DNA of 64,000 nucleotides from Stentor coeruleus (taxonomy: Eukaryota; Ciliophora; Heterotrichea; Heterotrichida; Stentoridae), in the NCBI GenBank assembly GCA_001970955.1, contig MPUH01000133.1:33984-97983 (forward strand), given 5' to 3'. Both the position numbers and the translations under genes were made by a program. The notes beneath the pieces are model-generated. The model worked only from the letters and a program-made list of their open reading frames with translations, made no database searches and had not been told where the DNA came from. Positions 1-10,600 of the stretch are shown piece after piece. Position 1 is the first letter of the stretch, and each line of letters opens with the position of its first letter.

Positions 1-1366
1 TCATGCATAAACTAGTATATTTTTTTTCAGAATAATTCTGTAAATAATGACGTTCCTTCTTATTTACAACTTTAATTTTGCACTGACCATCATGGCTTTT
101 CCCTTTCCACAAGCAATCATGATTTATACATAAAATAATGCATTTATTTTTGTGGTAATTCTGAAAATGCTTACATCGATTATTCGAGCAAGGGAGAAAG
201 CATTGACCTTCATGACTTTGCCCTTTCCACAAGCAATTATGATTTATACATAAAATAATGCATTTATTTTTGTGGTAATTCTGAAAATACTTACATCGAT
301 TATTTGAGCAAGGGAGAAAACATTGACCTTCATGACTTTGTCCTTTCCACTTACAATTATTCTCTATGCATATAAGAGTGCAAATATCACTGTGATAGTC
401 CTGAAAATATTTACATCTATTATTCAAGCAAAAAAGTGCACAATTTCCTCTATGGTAACTCTGGAAATACTTACATCCATTATTATAACAAAACTTAAGG
501 CATTGGCCTTCATGGAAGTCATATTTCATTTTGCAATTACTATTTTGACAAAGATATAAAGAAGTTTTATAATCGAATTGAAACATCAGTATACACTCCG
601 CAATTTGATACCTAATATTATAATTATTTCCATGTTTATGATTTGATAAATTGCAATCCTTTTTACTACAAAAAAAAACACATTTATTTTTCTTATGAAA
701 TTGATAAAACATGCAACAATTCTCGTCATAGCATTTTTCAGAGCACTCGTCTTTATGATATGAGCCTGAATAATTACATAGAGGGTTATAGCACATTTCA
801 GAGCACTTGCCTTCATGATGTGAGCCTAATTTTTTACATATAGGGTTACAGCAACGTTTATAATATTCTAAATCATAATTTCTTGAACATATTAAGCATC
901 TACCTTTATAGGCTTTTAAATTATCTTCATTTGGAAGTATAATAACACATAAATCTCGATGATATTTTCCGTTATTTACGCAGTTTTTAGTAAGACATAA
1001 TGCAATTGAACATTCATCTTGATGAGATGTTTTAAATTTTGGGCAATTTTGATTTTTGCATAGAATTTCACACTCGTTTTGATTATGATAATCGTTGTAA
1101 TAGAAACATAATGGATTTGAGCATATTGCCCAACAAGAGTCTTGATGAGGAGTTTGATATTTAGTGCAGCTACTGTTTGTGCACATGACTTTGCAATTAC
1201 CTTCGTGGTGCGTTCCTATCAAGAGGCAGTTTGAATTGCTGCATAAAGTTTTAGGTATTTTTGAAGTTATGGGGGTGATCTTTTTTTGGAGTGGATTTCT
1301 GTAGGATAAATTTGATTTTTTTGAATTTTTAGTATTGTAGAATTTCCTTGATTCACGATTACTCAT
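1..1366 (-). CDS. Cys/His-rich tandem-repeat protein, 3' end beyond window
   Basis: I do not recognise the family. Reading leftwards from an ATG at 1366 (start context AAAATG) the frame stays open for about 455 codons to the window edge, so the C-terminus is missing. After about 42 basic, Ser/Asn-rich residues the protein is a string of some 15-16 modules of 20 residues with the spacing C-x4-C-x6-H-x3-C and a 3-residue linker; some units have one extra residue and one stretch near the middle is diverged. Typical units begin CSNNRC or CINHNC and carry YH or SHEGQC around the His. This suggests one zinc-binding site per unit. The spacing differs from zinc knuckles (C-x2-C-x4-H-x4-C) and from NF-X1 or TRAF fingers as I know them. 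No signal peptide or membrane segment is visible. The ORF is certain; a metal-binding role is inferred. Confidence 0.8.
   Translation of the reverse strand, partial: MSNRESRKFYNTKNSKKSNLSYRNPLQKKITPITSKIPKTLCSNSNCLLIGTHHEGNCKVMCTNSSCTKYQTPHQDSCWAICSNPLCFYYNDYHNQNECEILCKNQNCPKFKTSHQDECSIALCLTKNCVNNGKYHRDLCVIILPNEDNLKAYKGRCLICSRNYDLEYYKRCCNPICKKLGSHHEGKCSEMCYNPLCNYSGSYHKDECSEKCYDENCCMFYQFHKKNKCVFFCSKKDCNLSNHKHGNNYNIRYQIAECILMFQFDYKTSLYLCQNSNCKMKYDFHEGQCLKFCYNNGCKYFQSYHRGNCALFCLNNRCKYFQDYHSDICTLICIENNCKWKGQSHEGQCFLPCSNNRCKYFQNYHKNKCIILCINHNCLWKGQSHEGQCFLPCSNNRCKHFQNYHKNKCIILCINHDCLWKGKSHDGQCKIKVVNKKERHYLQNYSEKKYTSLCM
61..420. repeat. 120-bp tandem repeats inside the Cys/His-rich gene
   Basis: Three consecutive 120-bp blocks, each equal to two 20-residue protein modules, are aligned here. 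Positions 101-180 and 221-300 differ at only 2 of 80 bases, and 181-230 closely matches 301-350, so the newest duplications are recent. The 20-residue (60-bp) period continues, more diverged, up to about 1243. Confidence 0.85.
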
Positions 1367-1603
1367 TTTTATATTTGCCGCTAAAATATAACTTTTCTAT
1401 GAATCCCCTTAACCATTTCTATGCTAATCAGATGCGTTAAGGAATTTATAGCATCCTGGTACCTCATAGTTCTAATACCCTAGCACATTAGCACTGTAAT
1501 TTCTTTATGCAAATGCTGAAATGCTTTAATACAATCTCTAGAACTAAACATACAAGGAATGTAAAATATTGGCGCAAAATACTAATGATTATATGCAAAA
1601 CAA

Positions 1604-1801
1604 TTACAAAGATTCATCTCTCCTAATAGACTTTAGAGATAATAGAATAAGTCTACCATAGAGAACTGCAAATTGGGAAAATCTGAAAATCAAAGAATTT
1701 GAATTTAAATTGGAGTAAGAAAAAATTATAGAATTTAATAAAATAGCAAGAAATACTAAAGCTGTAATTACAAATACAAAATTTGCAACATTTTGATGCA
1801 T
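1604..1801 (-). CDS. Possible small membrane protein (65 aa)
   Basis: This short frame starts with ATG in an A-rich context (AAAATC before the ATG), like the surer genes here. It encodes a hydrophobic segment at about residues 6-30, then a polar and basic tail ending RRDESL. No family is recognised. It lies upstream of the Cys/His-rich gene on the same strand. The AT-rich composition makes chance hydrophobic frames common, so this is only a possibility. Confidence 0.25.
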   Translation of the reverse strand: MHQNVANFVFVITALVFLAILLNSIIFSYSNLNSNSLIFRFSQFAVLYGRLILLSLKSIRRDESL

Positions 1802-1984
1802 GATTTTTTTTAATTCTTACGATACTATTTAGGTTAGTTATATTAAGTATATAAGTAGTTAATTAGAGATATCATTAAACTCAACATTTGAAGTTTTGAT
1901 TTAGAGTATTTTGCCTTAGTTTATGAAACTAAATTAGCTTGGCCTACACTTGGAGCATTATTATAAATATGCATTTTTTTCTAC

Positions 1985-2405
1985 TTTTTTACAGATTTTT
2001 CCTTGCATATTCAACCTTCAAAGGTTTTGCGATGCACTTCCTTTATGATATCTATTATAATTAAAACATTCAATATTAAGACAAAATTTTTTTACACTTC
2101 CTTCATGATATTTATTCTTAATTTTACATAAAATATCATCAAAAATCATTTTGCGATACACTTTCCTTTATGATATCAATTATAATTAACAAATTCAGTA
2201 TTAAGCCAAAAGTTTTCACCCCTTCATGATTTTTGTTTTGCATTTTACAGTTATATTGATGATATTTTCCATACCATATATAATTTGAAATATAACATGG
2301 AGAATTTAATACTTCCTTTATTATAGTTGATATTATTTTAAGTGAATCTAAGATAATTAAAAAACTATAACTGTTTTTATATGATGATACATTAAAGCTT
2401 TCCAA
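1985..2405 (-). pseudogene. Decayed relatives of the Cys/His repeat array
   Basis: On the minus strand this stretch repeats short signatures of the neighbouring array roughly every 60 bp: NCKMQNKNHEGVK in one open segment (2139-2405), then CKIKNKYHEGSVK, NYNRYHKGS and a YHKGKC-like piece in other frames separated by stops. The Lys/Asn-His-Glu/Lys-Gly core matches the SHEGQC and YHKNKC parts of intact modules. I read this as a degenerated copy or an older upstream part of the same repeat family; it cannot be translated through. Confidence 0.55.
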
Positions 2406-2874
2406 AAAATAATATTTTTAGCAATAAAATTTCGTAATGAGTAAAATTTTATGGCCCTTATAGTTTTTCATAATATTCAATATTTTGAATTTCCTCATTC
2501 AGTCTAATATTATTTCATGAGTAAAATGATTATATAGTATTAGCACTTGAGCGTGATAGATCAAATTTATTCATATATAAAAAATCATATCCAAACAACC
2601 TTAGCCTAATAACTTCTATATCCTTCCAATCTCTCATCCAAAGCTTAAACCCTGCAGTGATCTTCTTCACAAGTCATAAATTCGCAAAATCATTTAAACT
2701 CCCAAAATTACCCATTCTTAAAACCCAAAACCATAAATCAGCAACACCCTAAACCCCCTCCAAATTCATAATAAAAATCCTTTCATTTACAAATAAAAAC
2801 TCCCCTTTCTAACTTCATTCAAAACCCAATGTTAAAATTCAATTACCACCAAAATTTCAAACTACCATATAAAA
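2406..2874. other. Intergenic; C-rich leader of the channel gene
   Basis: No coding frame or RNA gene is seen. From about 2610 to 2874 the plus strand is C-rich and almost free of G, the composition found before most plus-strand genes in this window. The motif ATATAAAAATG spans the start codon of the next gene. Confidence 0.6.
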
Positions 2875-5800
2875 ATGTCAGAGAACGTCCTAAAATCTTT
2901 AGGAACTTTTCTTATGCAAAAAGATACTCCAAAAGTTAAAGAAGAAATGACATCAAACCTTGAAGAACTATTCCAAAATCCAGGGTGTTTATCTTATGTA
3001 GCTGAATTGAAAAAAGCTATTTTCCACATCGAGCGATTATGCCCTAAAGAAATCACAACACCTTTCAAAGGAAACTGTCTTGAAGTCTCTGAATCAGGGA
3101 AATATTTTATATTTGGCAGTATTGAAGGCCGAATAGCTGTTGTTGATAAAGACAATAAAGAGATTATACAAGATATATCATTAGAAGGTGGAAGCATATA
3201 TTCAATTGTTTTATTTAAAGGGGATAAGTATTTTGCTTCAGCAGGGAAAGATGGGATTATAAGAAAATTTGACTTTAATACTTGTGAAATCGTTCAAAGC
3301 TTTGTTGGTCATGAAAAGGAAATAAACTGCCTTTCGCTTTCTGTGGAAGAAGACGAGATTTTTTCTGCGAGTGATGATTGTACTGTAAGGGCATGGGACC
3401 AAAGTGGTTATTCAAGGATATTGTATACTCATGATAAAGCAGTTTTGTGTCTTGATCGAAGTAAAGATGGTTCGATTTTAGTATCAGGAGGAGCTGACAA
3501 GAAAGTGAAATTCTTCGACCTCGTCCAAGGCGAAATCCAATCAGTCCTAAACGAGTTCACCTCAAGTATCTGGGCAGTTAAACTTAGTGGGAACTTAAAA
3601 TACTTCGCAGCCGGGGATAGCAACTCTCTTCTCAAAGTCTGGGACTACCAAACCATGACCGTCATCAAAACCTTAACCGGGCATACAAAACGCATATCCC
3701 ATTTAGAATTCAATTTAACAGAATCATTTCTTATATCATCAAGTAATGATGCAACCTTAAGAATCTGGAGTATGTATGAAGATAAAAGTGAACTTATTCT
3801 AACTGGTCACACTGACTGGATTAAATCTTTTAAAATCTCCCAAGACCAAAAATACATCTATTCTATTGCTGAGAATTTTAAAATCATGATATGGTATTTC
3901 CCATCATTTGACAATTCCTGTCGTAAAAAACAACACAATTCACCTATTTTATTTATGTGTTACTCAAAACCTCAGAATTTTTTATATACAGCTGATACTA
4001 AAGAGATTAAAGTTTGGGATATGAGGACAAAAGTTGTTACAAAAACTTTTTCTTTAACTCATGATCTATCTTCTTTATGTATGAATAGTGATGGTCAATG
4101 TTTAATTGCCGCATATACAAATTATGAGATACATTTTTGGAATATAGATGATACTCATAGTCAAGTTAAAGTTAGACATCCATCTGTGATTAAAATCATG
4201 GCTGCTAGTCAGGATCATAGTATTTTAGTGGTTGGGGATGCGAATTTTAGAGTGACGGTTTATAATAAAAAGACTTTTGCTTGCTTGCAAGTGTTTAGAA
4301 GGCATAATAGTGTTGTTAATGCTTTATGTTTTGATAAACCTGATGCTGGGGAGAATAAAATCCTTGTATCAGGTGGTGCGGACAATTTGATTTTTATATA
4401 TAGAATAAGGCATAAGAAAAGTGTAAAATTCGCTGGGCATACCGCGCCTGTTACTGCTATTGGGGTTTCAAGAAATAATGAACTTTTGATATCAGGTGAT
4501 GAGATAGGGAGTTTTAAAATTTGGAATATTAAGAAAGAAATATGCATTAAAACCCTAAATTCGCATAATGATAAGATCACTGGGATTTATTTCAATGAAA
4601 ATTCTAAGTACTTTTGGATTGGGTCTATGGATTGTAGTTTGAGCTTATGGAATTCTACTTCTTTTGCTGAAGTTACGCACCTTTGTACTAAGGGACCGAT
4701 TTCTATGTTTTGCCTTACTTCAGGAGAAAGAGATATTATAACCGCTGAAAATGATGAACTTAATTTCCTACCAACAATCCTCGGAGGAAACAAATTCTTT
4801 ATCTATGGTCCAGGACGTGAGCATTATTCTTTCATGAAATATATCATGCATATCTGTGAAGGTAATGAAATGCCTTATGACCCTGAAATGGATAAATGGA
4901 TTATCGTTCCTTTTGAATTCAATGCCTTACATTTTTATGCTTATTTTAATCTACCTCTTCATCTAAAACAAGCCCTAGACCGTAATAGTCCTTTTTATTT
5001 CTCTAAATCCGACTATAGTCCTCTACAAATTGCCATCCAAAGAAACTTCCGCGATTGTATCAATGTTATTATTAAATACATAAGGCTTAATGTTCAACAA
5101 GATCCTTATTCAGTTGGTTTTCTAGAAGATTCTATAATAAAACTCAATGAATTAGGTTTCCGAGGATTAGATGAGTTTTACAATTCAATTTTCTATAAAA
5201 CATATGATAAACTCCTTCCTAAATTTTGTGATGAAAGAATTGAACTACCTTTAGTTATACAAGCCAGGTCACTTGGCCCACAAACCAAAGATTTTTTCTC
5301 TAAAGACCAAATTACTAATGTTGGTACAGCCTTAACTTTTATTCAAAGTGCACTTAAAGTTGATGTAGTCTTAGGGTCTAGGAACTCAATTGAATTCTTA
5401 GAAAGTTTAACAAATAGTCCAAATGATGAGATTTTTAGAACACAATTTGTTAGAGAATTAGTGCTTTATAAATGGAAATATGTAAAATGGTTTTTAATCC
5501 CTCAAGCTTGTGTGTATTTTACATATATGCTAGTAATGTCATATTATCTTATATTCCAAGATGGAGAAAACAGCCCAGTGACTGTTATGATATTATTTGT
5601 CTTAAACATAATGCTAAGTTCATATGAGCTGTTTCAAATGTTCCTTACTGGGACAATGTATCTACAGGATGTTTGGAATTATATCGACATGGCTCGAATT
5701 ATTTTATGTTTTTTATATGTTTCACTTATATGGGAAAATTATAATGAAAGCACTTGTAAGCAGGTACTAGTCTCAGTAACCTTTGCATCTATGCTTAGAG

Positions 5801-6447
5801 GTATTAGTTACTTTCGATTATTTGATGATACTCGTTATATGATCAATTTACTTAGTGAAGTTTTTAGTGATATGATTTCTTTCCTTATCCTTCTAACTTA
5901 TTCTACATATTCTTTTTCACTTATATACTTTATTATGGTCAATAATATCAGTGAACCTCAACCATTTAGTCATTTTGTTTCCCAAGCTTATTTACTTAAT
6001 TTAGGGGATTTTGATACTGAAGGATATGGGCTTTTTGAATGGTTAATTTTTTTCTTTGCCTCAGTTATAAATCCATTAATTATGCTCAATTTACTTATAT
6101 CAATAATGAGTGATACTTATAGTAGAGTAAAAACTGAACAAGAACTCGCTGATATGAAAGAATTAACTGAAATGGTCATTGAAGGAGAGTATTTATTGTT
6201 TTGTCGTAGAAACAATGGGAAAAAAACTTATATGCAAATCTGTCAGGTTGAAGAAGTGACAAACCCCGCTGGGACACCTGAGGAGAAAATCGCTAAGATT
6301 AAAATGCGTATGAAAAACATACAGGAAATTATCAATAATAAACATGAAGAGACTAAAGTTGAACTTAAAGATTCTATGGGAGGGATTAATAGCAAATTAG
6401 ATGAAATGACAACTTTGATTGAACAGATCAGTTTAACTCAGGATTAG
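2875..6447 (+). CDS. WD40 beta-propeller / TRP-like ion channel fusion (1190 aa)
   Basis: One unbroken frame joins two modules. Residues about 65-620 hold 13-14 WD40 repeats, many ending in WD, WN or WS (for example IRKFD, VRAWD, LKVWD, LRIWS, FKIWN), enough for two seven-bladed propellers. A linker of about 240 residues follows. Residues about 864-1085 form a six-helix cation channel: S1 near 864, S3 starting with a WNYID motif as in polycystin/TRP channels, a pore loop with LGDFD, and S6 ending in LLISIMSDTY, close to the TRP LLIALMNDTY signature. The tail of about 105 residues is charged and predicted coiled coil. TRP-like channels pass cations across membranes; the propellers probably bind regulators or cytoskeleton. 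This domain order is not one I know from animals. The start has an ATAAAAATG context and a C-rich leader. Confidence 0.85.
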   Translation: MSENVLKSLGTFLMQKDTPKVKEEMTSNLEELFQNPGCLSYVAELKKAIFHIERLCPKEITTPFKGNCLEVSESGKYFIFGSIEGRIAVVDKDNKEIIQDISLEGGSIYSIVLFKGDKYFASAGKDGIIRKFDFNTCEIVQSFVGHEKEINCLSLSVEEDEIFSASDDCTVRAWDQSGYSRILYTHDKAVLCLDRSKDGSILVSGGADKKVKFFDLVQGEIQSVLNEFTSSIWAVKLSGNLKYFAAGDSNSLLKVWDYQTMTVIKTLTGHTKRISHLEFNLTESFLISSSNDATLRIWSMYEDKSELILTGHTDWIKSFKISQDQKYIYSIAENFKIMIWYFPSFDNSCRKKQHNSPILFMCYSKPQNFLYTADTKEIKVWDMRTKVVTKTFSLTHDLSSLCMNSDGQCLIAAYTNYEIHFWNIDDTHSQVKVRHPSVIKIMAASQDHSILVVGDANFRVTVYNKKTFACLQVFRRHNSVVNALCFDKPDAGENKILVSGGADNLIFIYRIRHKKSVKFAGHTAPVTAIGVSRNNELLISGDEIGSFKIWNIKKEICIKTLNSHNDKITGIYFNENSKYFWIGSMDCSLSLWNSTSFAEVTHLCTKGPISMFCLTSGERDIITAENDELNFLPTILGGNKFFIYGPGREHYSFMKYIMHICEGNEMPYDPEMDKWIIVPFEFNALHFYAYFNLPLHLKQALDRNSPFYFSKSDYSPLQIAIQRNFRDCINVIIKYIRLNVQQDPYSVGFLEDSIIKLNELGFRGLDEFYNSIFYKTYDKLLPKFCDERIELPLVIQARSLGPQTKDFFSKDQITNVGTALTFIQSALKVDVVLGSRNSIEFLESLTNSPNDEIFRTQFVRELVLYKWKYVKWFLIPQACVYFTYMLVMSYYLIFQDGENSPVTVMILFVLNIMLSSYELFQMFLTGTMYLQDVWNYIDMARIILCFLYVSLIWENYNESTCKQVLVSVTFASMLRGISYFRLFDDTRYMINLLSEVFSDMISFLILLTYSTYSFSLIYFIMVNNISEPQPFSHFVSQAYLLNLGDFDTEGYGLFEWLIFFFASVINPLIMLNLLISIMSDTYSRVKTEQELADMKELTEMVIEGEYLLFCRRNNGKKTYMQICQVEEVTNPAGTPEEKIAKIKMRMKNIQEIINNKHEETKVELKDSMGGINSKLDEMTTLIEQISLTQD

Positions 6448-6871
6448 GATAATAAATTAGTTTGGAGATTAATGGATATATTTATTGTGTTATGTTTATG
6501 GAATCTACCTTTAGAAAATTTATACAAGTTTTTATTGTATTTTGATAGACTAGTTTTAGCTTGTGTATGTTCTAAGGTTTATTTCTTGTGTTATACAGAG
6601 TTTAAAAAGACAGTTTGATTTGGATATAGCTTATGAGGCTGAGAAGAAAAGAATTTTAGCACCGAAAAAAACGAAAAAGTGGACCTTGTCTATTAATGAG
6701 ATGAAAAGTGAAGTTTTTTTATTTGTTGAGATGCCTGTTTTTGCCTTATCGGAACCTGTGAAGTCTATGGATTATATTTATGAATGTAATTAGCATGGAT
6801 TAGGAATTTTTACAAATAGGTTCAAGGATAAACTTATGATTGATTGAAGTAAGTGAACAAAACAAGTTTAA
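6448..6871 (+). other. Intergenic with uncertain coding remnants
   Basis: Two short overlapping frames lie here. One from ATG 6472 reads about 48 residues with a weak F-box-like look (LPLENLYKFL, then VCSKVY). The other, 6563-6793 in the next frame, encodes 76 residues (KKTKKWTLSINEMKSE). No 15- or 16-nt GT-AG intron joins them to each other or to the following VLRF1 remnant. They may be decayed 5' exons of that locus or chance frames. Confidence 0.3.
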
Positions 6872-7483
6872 CCTTTTTTAGCTAACTCTTCAGATTTGAA
6901 TAATGAAATAGACTTCACAAACCCAGCGATGCTTCTAAAAAGACAGAAAATACTTCTAGAAAAAGTCCACAAAGCCAAAACTGAAGCTGAAGAAACTCGT
7001 AAAAAAGAAGCATTAAAACATATAAAAAACTGGGGTGAGGTCGTTATAATCCTCTGTCATGGAGATAATTTTAATATTTCTAGCTTTGGATATACTGGGA
7101 ATTTAATTGAAACCTATTCAGACCACAAATATGTTTCAAGGAAAAAACAAGGAGGGAAACAGTCAATAGCAGACAAGCAATCAGGAGGAATTCATTCAAA
7201 AGGCGAGAGTATTCGTAGAGAAAATAAGAAAAAACATATTGAAAATATTGAAGAAATTTTACAGGAAGCTAAATTTCTACTTGATAGATCTATGTTAATA
7301 TTCCTTCATGCTCCAGGGACAAATTATTATATGTTTATAAAGCAAAATGGATATTTAGAGAAATAGAAAGACAAAATTAGACCGATTAGGATGACAATAA
7401 ATAAAGCTGAATTCAATGAACCTGAAAAGGTGTTTAAAGAGATTTCAACTGCAAAAATACTGTTTAGAATGGAAGTTTTATAA
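6872..7483 (+). pseudogene. Vms1/ANKZF1-like VLRF1-domain locus, interrupted
   Basis: The frame contains the core of the VLRF1 domain of Vms1/ANKZF1, the peptidyl-tRNA endonuclease of ribosome quality control that releases stalled chains. Visible are KQGGKQS (the GGxQ/GSQ loop with the catalytic Gln of the family), then SKGESIRRENK matching the SxGAxLRRYNE block, then IFLHAPGTN matching the FIRAPGPN strand. A TAG at 7364-7366 stops the frame, yet the next 38 codons continue in frame with DKIRPI...FNEPEKVFKEI, which matches the family's RIRPIPF...EVKRVFxEL, to TAA at 7481. No ATG occurs before 6929 in this frame, and no zinc finger or ankyrin repeats are seen. No 15-16 nt intron removes the TAG. 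A recent nonsense allele or stop readthrough are both possible. Confidence 0.6.
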
Positions 7484-7605
7484 GCTAATTATATGATAAT
7501 TTTGATTTTATATTTGAAAAACATATAGAAATTGTTAAGTATTGTAGGATTTTCTGAAATGCATAATTTAATTAAAATTTCATATCGAAAGTATAAATTT
7601 AAATA

Positions 7606-10600
7606 ATGAATGAAGAAAGCTATTGTGTAGATTGTGATCTTTCAATATATCATACAGAAACTCAGGATCCAAGATATTCTTTTACTAACTGTGAGACTAC
7701 ACCAACACCCTGCAAAGTTATGGGCAGGAAAATTAATAGTTCAGTAATGCTTACAAACAATCAAGAAGGTGTTTATAAGTATCCACTTCCAATACAAATA
7801 ACTGGAACCAAAGCTAAAAAATCATCTAAACGTAATCTTCAAGACATTTCAAACAGACCACGTTCTAACAACAGCAAGCATAGGTTCAAGTCTAAAACCC
7901 CTGAACCTGCAAAAAATCAGCCAAAAAATCAACAGGAAGCAAAAAAGCCACCCCAACAAAAACCAACAAAAAAAAGCACAACAGCTGGAGTTTTACCAAA
8001 ACACCCACAAAAAAAGTCAAAAATCTCTGTTGAAATCCCACTGATTGTCAAAGAAAACTCTGTAATGAAAAAGAACAATAATTCTATTGTCATACAGACC
8101 TTTAAAAAACAAAACATTCAAAAAAGAAGGGCTGAAAAACCTAAAAACGAAGAAAAAGAGCGGCAAAGTCTTATGAAAAAACAGCTGGCAGAACTAAATC
8201 AGCAAACAAGAGTAGAAAACTACAATCGTTTCAAGCAAGCAAAATTCCAGCCAAAACACCCTTGGGGAACTGATGAAAGGCGTGTAACTCGTCAAAATGA
8301 TGTGAAAGTCCTCAAAGATGCTGAAGAACTACGGAAAAAACGCCGTGAAGAAGGTGAGCGGTCCAAAAGCGCAGGAAAAAGTCGTGTTGGCCTCGACCTC
8401 AAACTAAAAAAAGACCAATCCCGGATAATCGAAGAAGAAATCCCAATAAAAAAACCTAGCCGCGAAAGAAACAAGTCTATAATCCAATACATGAAAAAAA
8501 AACGCAAACAGCGACAAAAAAGTAAAGAACTTCAACAAGAACATGCTCATGAAGACGAACAAAAACATTCTCTCCAGCTTCTTGAACTAGAAAAACTTGC
8601 TAAAAAGTCTACAAAAAGTCATAAAAACAATAAATTCTCCAGAAAAAAAAACTCAAAAAAAGATGACCCTGCAGATGAAAGCCAGCTAAATGGCTCCAAA
8701 AATGGGGAAATAAAAAAAATCATCCGTGGTTCAAAGTCGGTAACCCAAGGAAGTTATGAAATCAACCCACATATGGCAAATTTTGACATACAAAAAAAAG
8801 GAAACATGGTATTTGGTATATTCCCAGAGCAAATTATTATAGAAAATAAAAGCAATGGGACACAATTAGTTAATGAAATCGTTGAAAAAAATCCAAAACT
8901 AGAAGAAGAAATTCCTAAAGCAAGTGCAACTATGCCTTTGGCTGATGTAAAAGATTCAGTTATTCATACTGAAGAAGATTATAAAGAAAGTGTGGATTCG
9001 GATATTTCTAGAAGGAAAGATGAGATAAGGAAAAAATTATCAGAATTGAGGACTAGGGTTGATAGAGCTAAAGATCAAAAATCAGAAGATTTAGATGATA
9101 AAAGGATGCAAGCAGCTATAAAAATACAAGCTTGGGTTAGAGGGTTTCTTACCAGACTTGCACTTCAACAGTATTTTGATCAAAGTCAGAACCTTTCTCA
9201 AGGACTAGACTGGGATTTTAATGAAAATCCTTATGAAGAAACAAGCAATTCATATGAAGACTCAGAAGTTAGGAGGATAATAAAAAATGAATCATTAAGT
9301 TCAGCTATGGCTACAAGGAATGAACATAAGTTCCAAAACCGACTTGCAAGAAAACAACAAGATCTTGAAAAAATCCTTTTATCACAAGCTGAGTGGAGGG
9401 AAATACAAAAAGAAAAACTTTTACTTATCAAAAAAAAAGACCTTGAGGAAATGAGAAACCTCGCTAAAAAACTAGGCTCTGAAGATATTCTTATGAGATT
9501 TTTTCAAGATATAATAGAAAGAAGGTATATACGTATAAATCAACTTTTTGATGAAAATATGGAAGCTGTTGCTTCTGCTTTACAACAAGCTATTGAAGAT
9601 GATAATACAGAAACCTTATTACATACATTAGAAAAACAGGAAAATTTTGCTAGTGAAATGTTTCAGAATTTGGAGAAAGTTGAAGATGTAAATGATTTGG
9701 TGAAAATAAAAAATCAATTTGATTTTGGGAATATTTGGAATTATTCAGAAGGTGAAGAACAGAGTGTGAGGATTAGTGAGTTGGATATTGCTTCAAATAG
9801 TCATAGAAGTGTACAGAATGGGAGTTGTAGTTCGGAGATGCTGTTAAAAAGTATGAGGTTTGAAGGGATGCCTAAGTGTTTAGGGAAGGTTGATGAAAAT
9901 TCTGAGCCGGTACCTGCGGTTTTTATAGAATTTGTAGTTGAGAAAATAGAAGACTTTGTTTGTGAAGAAAATTATTTAGAAGCAATTTATGAGGCTTGGG
10001 ATAGTCTTCTTACCTGTTCCCAATTTATAAACGACACTGCTGAAAGGGTGTTAAACAGACTTCTTTGCCAAGAGTCATCTTTTTTTATATCATTCGATCT
10101 GTCTTTACTAAAAACAAAACCTTTTGAGAAAAAAAAAGAACATAGACCTGGTGATGTGCCTCCATTAGAACTTCGCCCATTGCAACCAATAGGTATTGAG
10201 ATGGACGAAGATTATTTGCTAAAATACATAGGCAAAGTTTTTGATTTCCTGAATCAAGGAACTTTTGATATAGAAAAAAACCTAAACACATCAAATTCTT
10301 TTAATCCACTAGAAATGCTCTTCAGAATGCAAGAAGCTGAAATCGGAATTATTATCGAAAAAAAACCTAATTACCGTATTTTACCTCTTGACTTATACTT
10401 AGAAATTGAAAAAGACTCTAATGAAACTAGTCCTTTAATTGAAGCTCAACATATACATAATAAACTACTTTTTGATGTTGTTAATGAAATTCTTTTAGGC
10501 AAATGCTGTAAAACTAATCCTTTGCCTTGGAGTTTTGATAATAGGAATGTAAAAAATAAGCCTGTGATACTATCTGCGATTATAGGAGAAATTATTGATG

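Noticed and set aside
323-559. Plus-strand frame and a minus-strand frame at 586-816
   Set aside because: Both are other-frame shadows of the Cys/His repeat gene, whose own frame shows a regular residue pattern.
6472-6793. F-box gene joined across two frames to the VLRF1 locus
   Set aside because: No 15- or 16-nt GT-AG intron joins the frames and the F-box resemblance is weak.
6866-6881. 16-nt intron GTTTAACCTTTTTTAG before the VLRF1 frame
   Set aside because: It has GT and AG ends but no TA at the branch position, and an upstream stop remains nearby, so it does not yield a convincing gene.
7330-7366. 26-nt intron that would remove sequence near the VLRF1 TAG
   Set aside because: The length is unlike all introns here, and it would end before the TAG rather than remove it.
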